From Symsagittifera roscoffensis (Eukaryota; Xenacoelomorpha; Acoela; Convolutidae), in contig NC_087068.1 of NCBI RefSeq assembly GCF_963678635.1, forward strand, positions 28,274,318 to 28,338,317: a DNA stretch of 64,000 bases, given 5' to 3'. The translations under genes and the position numbers were made by a program. Under the pieces are notes generated by a model. It did no database searches. It saw nothing but the letters and a program-made list of their open reading frames with translations, and was not told where the DNA came from. Below are positions 22,526-34,021 of the stretch, one piece after another. The stretch's first letter is position 1. Each line of letters starts with the position of its first letter.

Positions 22526-23478
22526 TTAGTTATCTATTTCACAATTGTGTAAAACGATTGTTTGTTTATTTCCTAAATTTTTGAATGACATAAGGTTTAG
22601 GATGAGGGATGCAAGAAGTTGTTAGTTATTTCTATTTCTTAGACTGTTAGTCCTTACGATTTTTTGGTTAGCTTAACCTGGGTCTTTTTGTTCAGGGTTG
22701 GAGAGAAAAGTATATCGATTCCGGAGAATGATTTTCTACTTTCTCGTGGCTAGTCTAAGTTAAGGTGTTAACTTACTTAATCTTACTTAGGGGTAGTGAT
22801 TGTGTTCAAGGGTTGGAGAATAGTAAATCGATCCACAAGGTTCAGGTATAATTAGAACGCAAGCAGTTCGTTAGATACTATTTTAAACTTACTAAGTCTA
22901 AGATCTATCCTGGGTCTGGTAAGAGGAGGGTTCAAGTGAAAGATGAATAACCGAAGTTCTTCACTGTTTAGCTTAATTTGAATGGTTAGTTTTATTTAAA
23001 AATTTCTATTAGTCCTGGGTCTTTTGAAAAGGTTGGATAGTGAATCGACGTTTGAGGTCGTTAGACACTTGCTAAGTGGGTGGGGGAGAAAAAAATTGTT
23101 CTTTTTGATCCAAGGATAGGCCTTGATGATCAGGTTTTAAATTTAGTGAAATAGAAAATTTATAAAGATCCAAGGATAAGCCTTGATGATCTGATTTTTA
23201 AAATTAAGTGACTTTAATTTTTAAATGGTTTAATTTTATTTAATAAAAAGATTTAGTTTTTCAATGATGTTAGTGAGCTTATGATTGCTGTTATGTTTAG
23301 GTGATGAAGCTGGAACAACAAGATGATTTATTATTAGTAACTATTTATTGTCATGCTACTAATTTTTATTTTTATTTTCAATAAATATTTTTCAAATATG
23401 TTTTATATAATACTGCAGAAATTAGGGAAACGATCTGAGATCTTTTTATCAATCGTTATTGTACATTTATAATTTTGT
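22526..23478 (-). promoter_or_regulatory. Retroelement 5' leader with internal direct repeats
   Basis: Untranslated-looking region between the 5' LTR and gag. A block ATCCAAGGATARGCCTTGAT occurs twice (about 23099 and 23166). A looser phrase around GGGTTGGAGA with a nearby ATCGAT recurs about three times between 22690 and 23050. Such repeats could serve packaging or dimerisation, but no specific structure was established. Confidence 0.4.
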
Positions 23479-23751
23479 TTAGCGCCTGAAATGATCATGA
23501 ATATTTACTTCAAAATTTAATGTTTGCAAATGAAAATCTAAATTCATTGCTAATAAGATTCTAAATATAAAAGTTCGTGTTGGCTTTTGCCGTACAAGCA
23601 TAAAACTAAATGGTGAGTTTCTACGTAGTCGTATATCGTCTCTTGTCCGAGGTCTTCTTCCAATACCGGGTAGTTCTAGTACTGTTCGGAATATCGGCTC
23701 TGATCTATTGAGTCGTAGAGACATTTCAATTAAATTATTATCGTGTAGCAT
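23479..23751 (-). CDS. Small leader ORF, 90 codons, basic
   Basis: The first ATG frame after the 5' LTR starts MLHDNNLIEMSLRLNRSE, continues with an Arg-rich middle (GIGRRPRTRDDIRLRRN) and ends INIHDHFRR-like at 23479. Arg clustering and position resemble small regulatory proteins of complex retroviruses, but there is no recognisable homology. It may equally be a chance frame. A GTAAAT near its end could act as a donor towards the ATG-less frame at 22525. Confidence 0.3.
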   Translation of the reverse strand: MLHDNNLIEMSLRLNRSEPIFRTVLELPGIGRRPRTRDDIRLRRNSPFSFMLVRQKPTRTFIFRILLAMNLDFHLQTLNFEVNIHDHFRR

Positions 23752-23816
23752 TTTGAAAATGTTTTGTCTAAATTCTAATCTATTTTTGGTTAATTCTAAG
23801 CTATTAAGGTCTTATT

Positions 23817-23836
23817 CGAGACTTATGGTCGCACCA
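23817..23836 (-). other. Candidate primer-binding site
   Basis: About 13 nt inside the 5' LTR the minus strand reads TGGTGCGACCATAAGTC. It begins with TGG, as expected for pairing with a tRNA 3' CCA end. The matching tRNA was not identified. Confidence 0.35.
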
Positions 23837-23849
23837 GATGAGTGATAAC

Positions 23850-24248
23850 CGATGTGGTTAACTCATAGAGTAAATTCGGATAGGGTACACCGTCTGCTCG
23901 TCACGCTATCTTATTTTCGGCCGGATAGATTCGTGCAACTTCTTAGTCTAATACCGATCCTAATCTTACTCTTATATCTACTAGTCTTAGGGTGTTTAAC
24001 TAGTCTCTGCTAGGCTCAATAGATCTAGAGTATACTGGCTTATTGCAACTGCTGAAGTTCTCTTGGAGAGGCAACTAATTTCTAAGTTAAAGTCAAATCT
24101 CTCTGGTGCTGAAATTACAAGTAATTTCAGCACTTACAAATAAGTGGGTTGTTAGTTAGATGGATTATGATTAGTTAATATTAAATATTTTACAGTGGTA
24201 AAATATCCAATTTATCCAATTATAAAACAGAGTTTAGATCAGGTTCCA
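23850..24248 (-). repeat. 5' LTR of the giant retroelement
   Basis: Partner of the LTR at 3438-3836. As the upstream LTR it should hold the promoter. A TATA-like stretch is not distinctive in such AT-rich sequence. In plus orientation it runs CGATGTGGTTAAC to CAGGTTCCA and is followed by TGAC. Confidence 0.92.
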
Positions 24249-24270
24249 TGACGTTCGCAACCTCATTAAC

Positions 24271-24491
24271 ATGGCTCTTTTCCAGTTTCCCACCCCCTCG
24301 TAAAAGTTCAAAATAAAGTTGTCCAAAAATTGTTCACACGGCATTTTGCATGTAAAAAATGTTGTGAAAATTTGTTCACCTGTTCACGCTAACACGTTTA
24401 ATTGCATTTTATAACATGAAAAGTCATTTTAAAAAAGTTTTCATATATTAAATTTCCAAAAAAATCAGAGGGGGAACTGGAAAAGAGCCAT
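24271..24491. mobile_element. MITE-like element with ~25-bp terminal inverted repeats
   Basis: The left end ATGGCTCTTTTCCAGTTTCC (24271) is the reverse complement of the right end GGAACTGGAAAAGAGCCAT (to 24491), extended by a C-rich/G-rich run. The 220-bp interior is AT-rich and noncoding. It lies 23 bp from the LTR element. No target duplication could be fixed. Confidence 0.75.
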
Positions 24492-25719
24492 AAACATCAA
24501 AAAATGGCATAAAAATTAAGTTAAGCGATTTAGTGGATTCAAAAATGTTTATGCTGTTTCTCCGACAAGTGATAGCTAATTGTTAAAATACTTATTTTGA
24601 ACAATCAGTAAAGGAGCTACATCAATATTTAAGTCATGTTTTTGCAAGTTTTTGAAGAAAGACAAATTTTTCTCGGGATTAGATTTTCGCTAGTAATATT
24701 GCAGTGTTTTCTTGTTAGCTCTGCAAAAATGTTTGGCCAGTTCGTTCCTTAATTTGGCGTCCAAGAACACGACTGTTTTTGCTGACAATTGTTAACCATT
24801 ATCGTAAGCATTTTCCCTTTTGAGCTATTTACGGGTCTTTTTACTTATTCCGCCCAAAAATCAGTATTTCAACATCTTCAACTGCAACTATTTTGCTTCA
24901 ATATGATTGGCTAGAATTAGTTAAAAAAATCCAGCACAATTCAAATGGTTTTGTTTAGGGTTTTAATACCACATACAAATTAGCCAAATTATCCAAAAAT
25001 GTTAATTATTTTGAAAACTTTTCAAATTGGAAAAAATAATCTGCAGAGTTTTACCCGGAGCAGAAAAAAAAATAATAACCACAGGAAAAAATGCCAAGCA
25101 TCTTCTCAAATAACGGCCTTGATAGAAATCTGCTAAAAATTAAAACAATCGGTTTGTTTTAAGAAAACGATTCCGTGCAATCAGTGTTTTGCTCTCGGTA
25201 TTTATACATTGAATACTACAAAATTGCAAAACTTGGAAACTTGGGCGGAAAAACTAAAAAGACCTTTTTTACTTCTGATAGATTCGGTCTTCGTATTCCT
25301 TTTATACTTCGATTGGTTTCTTTATTTGGTGCAAACGGCCTTAAGCAGTTGTTTATTAGGGCGATTTTATACCCAAAATTATATTAACAAGATTTTTATT
25401 AAGCTGAAATTTTTGGTCTCACAAAAACAACAAAAAACAAAAATAAGACAAAACACATATTTTTCTAACTTTGAGGGTTTTATGAAAAATGGTGGTAATT
25501 TTAGAAAGTTTAACTATATTATAATCAACACAATACGAAATAGTTTTCGCTCAGTGAAATTTTGATAGATACGTACTGAATTATATGATACGGCCCATAC
25601 ATGATTGGCAGTTACTTTTTCCTAATAACATTCAAAATTATAATACCGATAAAAAACAATATAGTCTGAACAAGCTCTTACATTCTTGACTTATGTAATC
25701 AATCATAAAAGCACAGCCA
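24492..25719. other. AT-rich, no supported gene
   Basis: A 118-codon plus-strand open frame (25209-25565) has the Phe/Leu/Lys/Asn bias expected of random AT-rich DNA and no splice or motif support. Confidence 0.4.
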
Positions 25720-26060
25720 ACAAATAGTGCAGAAAAAAAATTGATTTATTTTCGAAAAAACCTCAACTTTCGAATTTCAAAAAAAGGGTCTGATAAAGGG
25801 TGTCCTAAAGCTCTGATAAATTCAAGGCAAGTTTATGGCTATTTTTTAATATAAATAAAATTGACCTAATTTCAGAAAACTGAATTCATGGGTATTTTTT
25901 TTTGCTGGGAAACCTGATAATTAAATTTTACTTTCGAAACTAGAAATCGTGACCTAAAAAAATCATAAGTCAAAACGCGAAAAGTAAATTTGAACCTGAT
26001 TAAATTTAAGATTAATCCTGCAAAAAAAATCACGACCTATACTAGAGCCTGAACTACGTT
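25720..26060. repeat. Dispersed repeat family D, copy 1
   Basis: Shares the phrase order 'CTTTCGAATTTCAAA ... CAGAAAACTG ... GCTGGGAAACCTGATAA ... GAGCCTGAACTACGTTC' with divergent copies at 27660, 29500, 30590 and 31470. There is no coding content. It may be an old non-autonomous element. Confidence 0.55.
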
Positions 26061-26130
26061 CTAATCACCGAAAACCATCGTAATCATCTGACATTTTACA
26101 CTAAAAATAAGCATAATTGCAAACTTATCT

Positions 26131-26365
26131 CCAGAGGCGAGGCTGCGCGTCGCTAACATTAGCAAGAAAACGACAAAAAAAGCTGTATAAAAAGAAATAG
26201 GAAAAAGTAGAAATAAGCCGCAAAGTAGTATAACTTTTGCTAGGTGTCGGATTCGAACCTGCGACCTCTTAGCCACGGACGCTTAACGATTGTCATACAC
26301 TAGCCACAAATAGAGTAGGGAACAGATGAGTTGAAATTTCCAATGCTACAGAGCGATTATAGCAA
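26131..26365 (-). repeat. tRNA-derived SINE, copy 2
   Basis: Same block order as 2970-3320: arm with AGGCGAGGCTGCGC, then ACGACAAAAAAAGCTGT. The tRNA-like region on the minus strand carries AGGTTCGAATCC (near 26250). The CCAATGCTACAG block follows (near 26340). The 5' end is truncated. Confidence 0.7.
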
Positions 26366-26722
26366 ACGTGCCACCAAATGAGTTCTTTTATTAGTACGGC
26401 ACTTTTAAAAAAAGTAGTGTCGTACAAATAAACTGCGCTCGACAGTATAAAAAATGACGATATAATTATAGAAGGTGGTCGGTCCTACACAATAACCCAT
26501 ATCTATGTCAAATGCTCCTTTATCAACGTGATTGCATAGGACAATCAGATAAAAAATCAAAGAACCCCAATTACAGGTAAGCTGCTGACCGGGTTAGTTA
26601 ACATTAACTTTTATCTCCTTATCACTTTTGATATTGGAGAAAGTTTTTTCAGCTCCTTAGAAAAAGGAGCAAAGACCACTATCGTGTTTCAAATAGAAGC
26701 CTCTTAAAAACTGTACATATAC

Positions 26723-26963
26723 CTGGCGATCCATGAAAAGACATGACAAGTGGTTTTTTCGGCTGACTGTCCTGCCAATGGTGCTTCAAAGCACTGATAA
26801 TCATATTTTTTGCTGGCACTTGTCCACACATATGTCGCTCTAAGTTCAAGCGCAGCTGAGTGCTATTTGAGGATACCCATGGATCTCTGCAGCACTCGTT
26901 TATGTAGCAGTAGGGTTTTTCTATCAGCAGCGTTACCAGGAAACCCACAACAGGAAACGGCAT
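26723..26963 (-). CDS. Torsin-like AAA+ ATPase, N-terminal exon
   Basis: The frame starts at ATG (26963; preceded in frame by TAA) with a hydrophobic start (MPFPVVGFLVTLLIEKPYCY). INECCRDPW follows, then LRLNLERHMCGQVPAKNMI and KKPLVMSFHGSPG. The Cys pair, the 'L..dL...l.GQ.lAk..i' helix and the 'P.KPL..s.HG' strand are the signature of torsins, ER/nuclear-envelope AAA+ ATPases. The exon ends at a good donor (CCAG|GTATAT) in the middle of the Walker A motif, so the next exon should supply the rest of G-x-x-G-x-G-K. That exon is not found downstream before the LTR element. Either it lies beyond the window with the 20.8-kb element inside the intron, or this is a gene fragment. Confidence 0.7.
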
Positions 26964-27659
26964 ATTTGGTTATACACTGCTTATGATACGTACGTTTAAA
27001 CTTGAAAAACTTAGTATTCGGGTGTTTTTTCAGCAAAAAAATTCGGATGGAATCTAGTGACATATCATGCTGAAACCCATTCCCGAGCTTCGCTTAAAAG
27101 ATCTCAAATGGTTTCGAAAAATGACTTTTCGGAAAAATTAAAACACTTGTCTTGAATTACCTACCCAAACTCCCACGTCGCACCAAAAAAAAGTTCAATT
27201 TTTCAAGGTCGACGGATAGACCCGTTAAATTTGAATCGTTGAAATTAAACTTATTTGAAAGAGCTTAAACGTACGTCTACAGTAAGCTCATTTCAAACAA
27301 ACTCAAATCGACCATTCAATAATAATCTGAAAACAAAACTAAAATGAAACGTATTCAAACATCATTATCTAACAACAAGCTTGGTTTAAGCTCAGGGTTC
27401 AGAAAAACGTTACTATTTTGTGAACTGGGGTAAAGCATGAAACAGCTCGTAAAACTTTAGGAAATTATTTGCCAACTTCGGATAGTTTTCAGCTCTAGGC
27501 TGTTTTTACCAGCAACACTACTTTTTAAAATGCCAGATTCTTATAAAATTTGGCATGCGGAATATTTGGACTATTCCAAACACATTTGGTCGGCATACAA
27601 ACTGAGGTTCGGCGATGGAGGTGCGAATTCTAGTCTTTCAAGCTTCGCTGGTCAAATAT
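26964..27659. other. Upstream of torsin-like exon, nothing recognised
   Basis: Probable 5' flank or UTR of the torsin-like exon on the minus strand. A 66-codon frame at 26863-27063 overlaps the torsin frame in another phase and is ignored. No core promoter element stands out. Confidence 0.4.
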
Positions 27660-27900
27660 CAAACATCAGACTGATCACACTTATTTTTTGAAAAATCTGC
27701 AACTTTCGAATTTCAAAGAAAAAGAAACAGATCATCTGAAAGCTTCGAATTTCTGGAACAATTTACGATCACCAATTTTTTGATAGAATTTACCCAGTTT
27801 GAGAAAACTGCATCATAAAAAATAAAATATTTATTCCGCTGGGAATCTGAAAAATAATTTAAAAATTATTAAACTTTTGCTGTTCGAAATTTGATATGCC
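27660..27900. repeat. Dispersed repeat family D, copy 2
   Basis: Contains CTTTCGAATTTCAAAGAAA, GAGAAAACTG and TTCCGCTGGGAATCTGA in the family order. Confidence 0.5.
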
Positions 27901-27904
27901 TTCC

Positions 27905-28060
27905 TTTCAACGATGGATGGCTAGATGAACAGATAGATGGGCTAGATGAATGGTTCGCAGATGATTAGATGAATGAATGGTTAAATGGAAGGATGACAGG
28001 ATAGATGGACGGCTAGATGGATGCACGACTGGCTAGTTATCTGACTGGTCGGAACTTTGA
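27905..28060. repeat. Tetranucleotide minisatellite, short block
   Basis: Imperfect repeats of GATG/GATGGCTA-type words. The long block of the same kind lies at 28370-29215. Confidence 0.7.
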
Positions 28061-28369
28061 GCGTGAAGAAAATTGAACACTTTTCCTTAAAAAAACCATC
28101 ATAAACTTTATAGTCTTCCCAACGTTCATCGAACAAATTCAACACTTGTACCTTATGTATACATTAAGAAGAGAAATTAAATGCTTCTGGGATATGAATT
28201 AAGGCATCGAGTTTCAGAAACCAACACAGAAGCGAAGTGGAGTTTCGTTGCACTTGCGAAACATCACGAGCATAGCACGGCAAGCTACCCGACAAAAAAA
28301 TCAAATTAAACCACTTCAGCTAAGGCTGCTCCTGAAAAAAGGCAACGTCCACTTTTAACAGAAAAATTG

Positions 28370-29215
28370 ATTCCATGGATCGATGATTAGCTGGTTGTAG
28401 GAATGGCTGGATGAATGAATGGATTGAAGACAGAATTGACGCGTGGATGGCTAACAAGATGGACGGCTGGTTGTAGAGATGTATGGCTTGTGGTGAATAT
28501 AACGCAGGATGACTGGCTGGATTTAAAGATGGCATGATAGATTAAGTTCGATGGATGGTTGAATTATTGACTGCACGCCTGGATGGGCTACGTGGATGGA
28601 TAACTGATTGGTTGAATGTCCAGGACAGATGGCTGGATAGAACGCTAGATTGAGTGATGGCTGGCTGGATAGCTAGATGGAAGGATGACTGGCTGTATGG
28701 TGGATAGCGGGATGGCTGAAGGGATGAATAGGTGGATGGATGGCTAGTTGGACGGAATGATGGCTAGCTGGATGGATAGTTTTATCGATGAAGGATGACA
28801 GCAACGATGATTGATGGGCTAGCTGAAAGCATGTCTTGATGGATGGATGCAGGATGGAGGAAGATCTAGATGGATGCATGGCTAGATCGACGATGATTGG
28901 CTGGATGGATGACTGGCTGAACGTGTGGATTGAGTGCGGAACGGATTGTCGGATAAATGATGGCTGGAAGAGATGGACGGATCGTGGGTTGATAGATTGA
29001 TGGTAGGATTGATAGATGCATCGTTTGTTCACTGGATGCATGGAAAGCAGTATGGATGGATGACTGCATGGGTAGAACGATGGAGAGCTTAATGAATGGA
29101 TGGTTTGATGGATGATTGGATTGACGAACGGATGACTAGATAGAAGGCAGGGAGAATTTATGGACCAACCGATGGCTAGCTGGATGGTTGCTTGATGGGT
29201 GAAAAAAGGTATGAC
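28370..29215. repeat. Degenerate GATG/GCTG tetranucleotide minisatellite, 0.85 kb
   Basis: Built almost wholly from GATG, GCTG, GATT and GATA words (for example GATGGATGGCTGGCTGGATA). The 4-bp periodicity gives long open frames on the minus strand reading as His/Pro/Ser/Ile repeats. These are composition artefacts and not genes. Confidence 0.85.
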
Positions 29216-29239
29216 AGACAAACAAAGATAGAAAGATAG

Positions 29240-30060
29240 ATTCCGAAAAAAAATCAACTTTCAAAAAGAATTAATCAATATTATTTGCACCATGTCCACT
29301 TTCGTAATTGAAGAGCGTACAGCGAGAAAACAGAAAACATTTCGCATTTTTCAAACAATCGCTTTAACAGATTGATGATCAATTTGGTGAGAATTTTCGA
29401 ACGAAAATGATGAGAGACTTAGCTCCTGAAACCAATCATTATTGCAAACTTTCACCTTCTTCAATCGTAATTTCTAGAAAAAAACATTGCCAACAGACAA
29501 TTGGAAAGGAGTCAATGAAAGCAAGTAAACAGACTAAAAAATCTGGTTCGTTTTATAAAAAATTCGAATTTTTCTCTTTCAAAAAACAAAAATAGACGGC
29601 CTCAAATTTGACACTTTTCTGATATAACTGACCCAACTCAGAAAACTGGATCAACAGTCAAATTTTCTATTTCGCTGGGAAATCTGATAACTAAACCGAC
29701 TTTTAAATTAGAATTCAATCACATTTTGAATTACCTTGACTACTTTGCAAATCTATAGAGAACCTGCTTTCATTTTAACAAAGCAAATGCATTGAAATTT
29801 GAAAGAAAAAATAATTAAAGATTAAAACCACTAAAAAATAAACTTGAGCTTGAGAAAAACTTAGGTCATTTCTTGAAAAAAAAAAAGAAAAATTGTCGCT
29901 ACCTATGTAAGAGCCTGAATTACGTCCCTGCACACAATTTAGAACTTTCACACAATTTTTTAAATTTTTTTAAATTTAGAAATTGTTTTCTTTAATAAGT
30001 GCGATAGGAACATTCTGTGCTACTTGCACAGCAACTGGCTATGTTTATTTGAAGATTTAC
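29240..30060. repeat. Left copy of a ~0.8-kb tandem duplication (family D inside)
   Basis: Aligns with 30310-31090. Shared anchors are CACCATGTCCACTTTCGTAA (29288 and 30383), TTGATGATCAATTTGGT, ACTTTCACCTT, CAGAAAACTGGATCAA and CTTGCACAGCAACTG (30030 and 31035). The copies have diverged by many substitutions and indels. Confidence 0.75.
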
Positions 30061-30309
30061 AATGAGAGAACCTTTTAACTACACTGCGCTGTCCTACTCT
30101 TCCCGTCCGATCCTGGCATCATAGCTCAAACCTTTCAGTCGGACCTTTCAATTGTCCAAGCTTTCATAAACTGGAAAACCAAAAAAGCATTGCTTAAGCG
30201 TTGCAATTTGCTAAAAAATTTGAACATGCAAAAAATCTTTAGTTTAACATGCAAAAACGAATGCGCTCAAATATGGCGAGATTCGTGTCACATAAATTTA
30301 AAAAAGAAT

Positions 30310-31090
30310 AGAAGGATAGACATAGAAAGATAGATTCCCAACAGTAAAATCCGCTTCCAGAACATATATTCAGTTTTTAAAGCACCATGTCCACTTTCGT
30401 AACTAGAATACGTAACGCTCGAAAACAAAAACATTTCGCGTTTCTTAAACAATCGCTACAACACATTGATGATCAATTTGGTCGGAAAATGCGAACAACT
30501 GATGAGAGACTTAGCAATTAAAACCAATCATTATGGCAAACTTTCACCTTTTTCAACCATCATTTCTAAAACAAAAAACATTTCTAACAGACAGTTGGAA
30601 AAGAGCCAATAAAAGCGAGCAAATAGAATTAATAGCTTACTTGTTTTTTAAAAAAATCTAAATTTTTGGTTTTCAAAGAAAAAATAGATGGCCTCAAGGT
30701 TGACACTTTTGATAAAATTAACCCAACTCAGAAAACTGGATCAATCGGTAATTTTTTTTCGCTGAGAAATCTGATAACTAGAGTCCATTTTCCAAACTAA
30801 AGTCGATCACATTTTTCTTGAACTTCACTTTTTCGCTGCTCCATATAGAGCTGGCGTTCCTTTTAACAAAGGAAACAAACTGAACTTTAAAAAAGAGTCA
30901 AACCGCGAAAATGTAAATTTGAGCCTGGAACAATTTTAAGGTTCTTCCTGAAAAAGAAAAGAAAAAAAATTGCGACATATACGTTCATGGACACTTAAAC
31001 GCGCAACTTTTTCCGATTTTAAACATTCTGAGCTTCTTGCACAGCAACTGACTATCTATTCTTGTTTAACGATATAGAGAAACTGTATAG
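30310..31090. repeat. Right copy of the ~0.8-kb tandem duplication
   Basis: Partner of 29240-30060, separated from it by about 250 bp. It also ends in the ACATTCTG-type block that recurs at 29998, 49080 (minus), 59402 and 59750. Confidence 0.75.
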
Positions 31091-31212
31091 TAGCGAAATC
31101 ACTTTTGTATCAAATTGACATGGTTGATATGCGTTGAAATAATCCTGTCGTAGCTGGTAGGGCATCCACCCTCCAGTGGGCTCATTCTTTCATTTAATTT
31201 ACGCATAGTTTC

Positions 31213-31460
31213 TCTGCTCTCTTGGATCATTTAATTAGCTCGTTGAGTCGTATTCAGTGCTCTTTGAGGTTCACTTTCAAAGTCAGCTGAACTCGTGCTT
31301 GAATCCAGAGGAGATTCTTTCTGAGGGACTTTTTCTTCGCTACTACTCGAAATTTCAAACAAAATACCCGTGTTTGTGCAAGTTTGTCTCCGACTGAACA
31401 GATCTTTATTTAACTTAAGTTGTTCCAATGGTCGAGAAATGAAAACATAGCCAACTAATA
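31213..31460 (-). CDS. Possible terminal exon, Ser/Glu-rich, unknown
   Basis: A frame open from an acceptor-like AAATATTAG (about 31463) to TAA (31231) encodes about 75 residues. It includes ISRPLEQLKLNKDLFSRR and ISSSSEEKVPQKESPLDSS. The composition is protein-like and less AT-biased than its surroundings. No other exon of the same gene could be identified, and the start is not an ATG. It may be a last exon of an unseen minus-strand gene or a decayed fragment. Confidence 0.3.
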
Positions 31461-31469
31461 TTTGGAAAA

Positions 31470-31930
31470 CAGTAATGGACGCAACTAAACAGAAAAAAAA
31501 CTGACTTTGAAAAAAACCACAGCTTTCAAAATGTGAAGAAAAAAATAAGACCCTTTAAGTTCTTTGATTTTCTAGAACAATTTATGATTGGTGCTTTTTT
31601 GATAACACAACCAATTGAGAACACTGTATCAAAAATTAACGTTTTTATTCCGCTGAAAATCTAAAAATTAATTTCTTTTTTTCGAAACTAGAAATCGTTC
31701 ACGTTTTTTCGCGCCATTTCAACCTTCGTATTTGGAGAGGGCGTTTTACGTAACTTTCAGTAGACGAATTTCAATTAAATTCAAAAATTGCATCTACACT
31801 TAAGTGCAATCATAAATGCATCAATATGTATGAATGCACATCTGTAGTTATTAGAGCATTTTAAGAATTATTCCTGAAAAAAATCACCACGACCAATATA
31901 AGAGCCTTCACTACGTTCATTACTGTAATT
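31470..31930. repeat. Dispersed repeat family D, last copy
   Basis: Contains TATTCCGCTGAAAATCT, CGAAACTAGAAATCG and AGAGCCTTCACTACGTTC in the family order, ending in the same GAGCCT..ACTACGTTC phrase as copy 1. Confidence 0.55.
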
Positions 31931-32164
31931 AAACTGTTCCATTAAACAGTGCGACTAAAAAAATAAATTTACATCTTATGTTAGATAACATAGAAAGTTC
32001 TTTCTATAAACCAGTCATTTTGATGGAAATTAATAAGACTGATTACGGTTTATCATAATATTTTCGAGCATCTATAACTTTTCTGGTTTGAATACTTCTA
32101 TTTCATCGTATATGCATTATTCGCGACAGTCATCCACGAGCATGTCAGATTGTGTATCATAAGT

Positions 32165-32512
32165 GCAACACTAGCGAGAACACGACAAAAAGCAGCTTTA
32201 TAAAAAACAATAAGAGAAAAAATGACCCTTAAAATAGCAAAAATTAGGCTCCGTCTTAGATTCGAACCTGCCACATTGAGATTAAGAGTCACACACACAC
32301 ACACACACTAACCACTCAGAAACGGAAGCTTATTAGAACGTAGAAGATTGCAGATTAAACACTAGACACAAATAAAGCAGATAACAGATGCTACGCAATT
32401 TCCAATGCTACAGTGAAACCTCCAAATAAGTGAACACTTTTATTTGCGAGTTAAGTTAGAAAAAAGAAGGTTCATAAAAACACACTAAACTGACGCTGGT
32501 CTAATAAAACAA
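32165..32512 (-). repeat. tRNA-derived SINE, copy 3, with (CA)n
   Basis: Contains CTAGCGAGAACACGACAAAA, a minus-strand B-box-like GGTTCGAATCT (near 32262), a short CA microsatellite inside the tRNA-like part (32290-32308), the CCAATGCTACAGTG block and the AAGAAGGTTCAT end block. Confidence 0.7.
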
Positions 32513-34021
32513 TAAATTATAGTCCATTTCAATCCAATTGTGTTGACTGAGGGCGACACGGGAAACTTTTATATTAATAATATTTTAGACGTCAAAAATC
32601 CATCAAAATTGATTTTGTTTTCCTTTTGTTAGATTCGGAAAAGTCGATCCCTTTTTTCGCTTCACTTAAAGTTTTGTTATCTGCGAAAAATTTAAATTGC
32701 ACGTTAAAGTTTTTGAGACACTAAATACTTGCTTTTTAAGCATTTCATTTTTGACATATTCGTTCCAGTTATGAAGCCACAAGATCTGGAAATAACCCAC
32801 GGAAGTGTTATAAGCATAAACGCATCAATGAGCAATTTTATCAACTTTTAGCAAGTTTCGTGCATTTTCATTTCACGCCCAGGTGGAAATTCTTCACTTC
32901 TGATCTTTAGTTGAAAAAGGTCAATGTTCATCAGTGACTCAACAGCAGTAAAAGGGGGCGTAGCGATTAGCACGTGAGGCTATAAGCATGCGATAATTGC
33001 TTCAAATAGGTATGGTGCATTCAGATGAAAAACTATTTAGCCTAATTTTTGAAACTTGTTCGAAAACCTATTTTGTTAGGGAAATAAAACTTTCACTCTC
33101 GCCTAATTAAAACTCTGGCTGAGACTACGCTGCTAAAAATTTCAAACTTGAGGAAACAAACTTTGAATTATCGAGTTTTCAATCTTCATTCTTTTACATG
33201 TGCATGCTAATCGACACACAGGCTAATAGGCCGGTCCCCGCAGTAGATTGTTTTGATTATGCTTGGCAACGAAAAAACGTTGATTTGTCAATGCGCTGCA
33301 AGTACTCCGGCGCGCTTGAACATTAATTGTTTTCGGTAGTAGCGTGCTCGGGGCAGGGGTAGGGTGGTTCAATTATGTCGTTTGAGTTTAAATTCAGCTG
33401 CGCAAAAAAAAAACACTTTTAGACTGAATCTCAGAACGTCTGTTGTTTTTTCCTTCAACATATTGGCATTTTCAATTAAATAGCGAATACAAATTTCAAC
33501 ATACAAGATTATCTAAGTACAGTCTATTCACAATTCGAATATTTGTATCAAAGCAACAAACTGTAGCGACCAGTTGACTGTCATCAAAAACCAATGACAA
33601 AGTCTAGTTACCTTAGGCTAAGTCGTATCTCAGCATCCTTCATTTTGGAACTTAAATACAATTAATGACCAGAATAGTCGCAAAATTTGTTAGCAACTAT
33701 CACAGTTTGCAGTGATTTTTGTGAAGAAAGATCGAGCACATCAAAAATTGTTTGAATGAATCAAAACTTTGTCAGGTGGTAGAAAAACGTTTGCCGCTGA
33801 AATATTTGTGCCTTTTGTGGATATTCAACCGAAATTACATCATTTTAAAGTAGTTTAAAAGTTTAAGACTCACGGTCAAAAAGTTTATCGTCGTGCAATA
33901 ATCTGAAATTATGCTTCAATACTGTTTCACAACTGCTATAATTTGCAATACAATTTGCAAAATTGAAGCCTGTCGTATTGCACTATTTTGTAATAGAGTT
34001 CGGAAATATTTCTATCAATTT
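32513..34021. other. 3' flank of gene A, no gene seen
   Basis: No coding frame is supported. A short GC-rich patch at 33230-33370 (CCGGTCCCCG ... GGGGCAGGGG) is unusual for the region. It may be part of an old repeat or a regulatory island. No canonical AATAAA was fixed directly after the gene A stop at 34022. Confidence 0.4.

Larger units (their letters stand above)
3438..24248 (-). mobile_element. Giant Ty3/gypsy-like LTR element with env and extra ORFs
   Basis: Two direct LTRs of about 399 bp bound a 20.8-kb element transcribed on the minus strand. TGAC abuts both ends (3434-3437 and 24249-24252), a candidate 4-bp target duplication. The gene order PR-RT-RNase H-IN is that of Ty3/gypsy (Metaviridae-like) elements. 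Downstream of IN are a membrane/Pro-rich ORF, an Env-like glycoprotein and a further ORF. Typical gypsy elements are 5-10 kb, so this is unusually large even after subtracting the 1.94-kb gag duplication. Pol, gag and env are interrupted by about a dozen frameshifts and stops, so this copy looks non-autonomous. The alternative, sequencing errors in homopolymers, would explain part of this. The Oikopleura 'Tor' elements are the nearest described group I can think of, by analogy only. Confidence 0.9.
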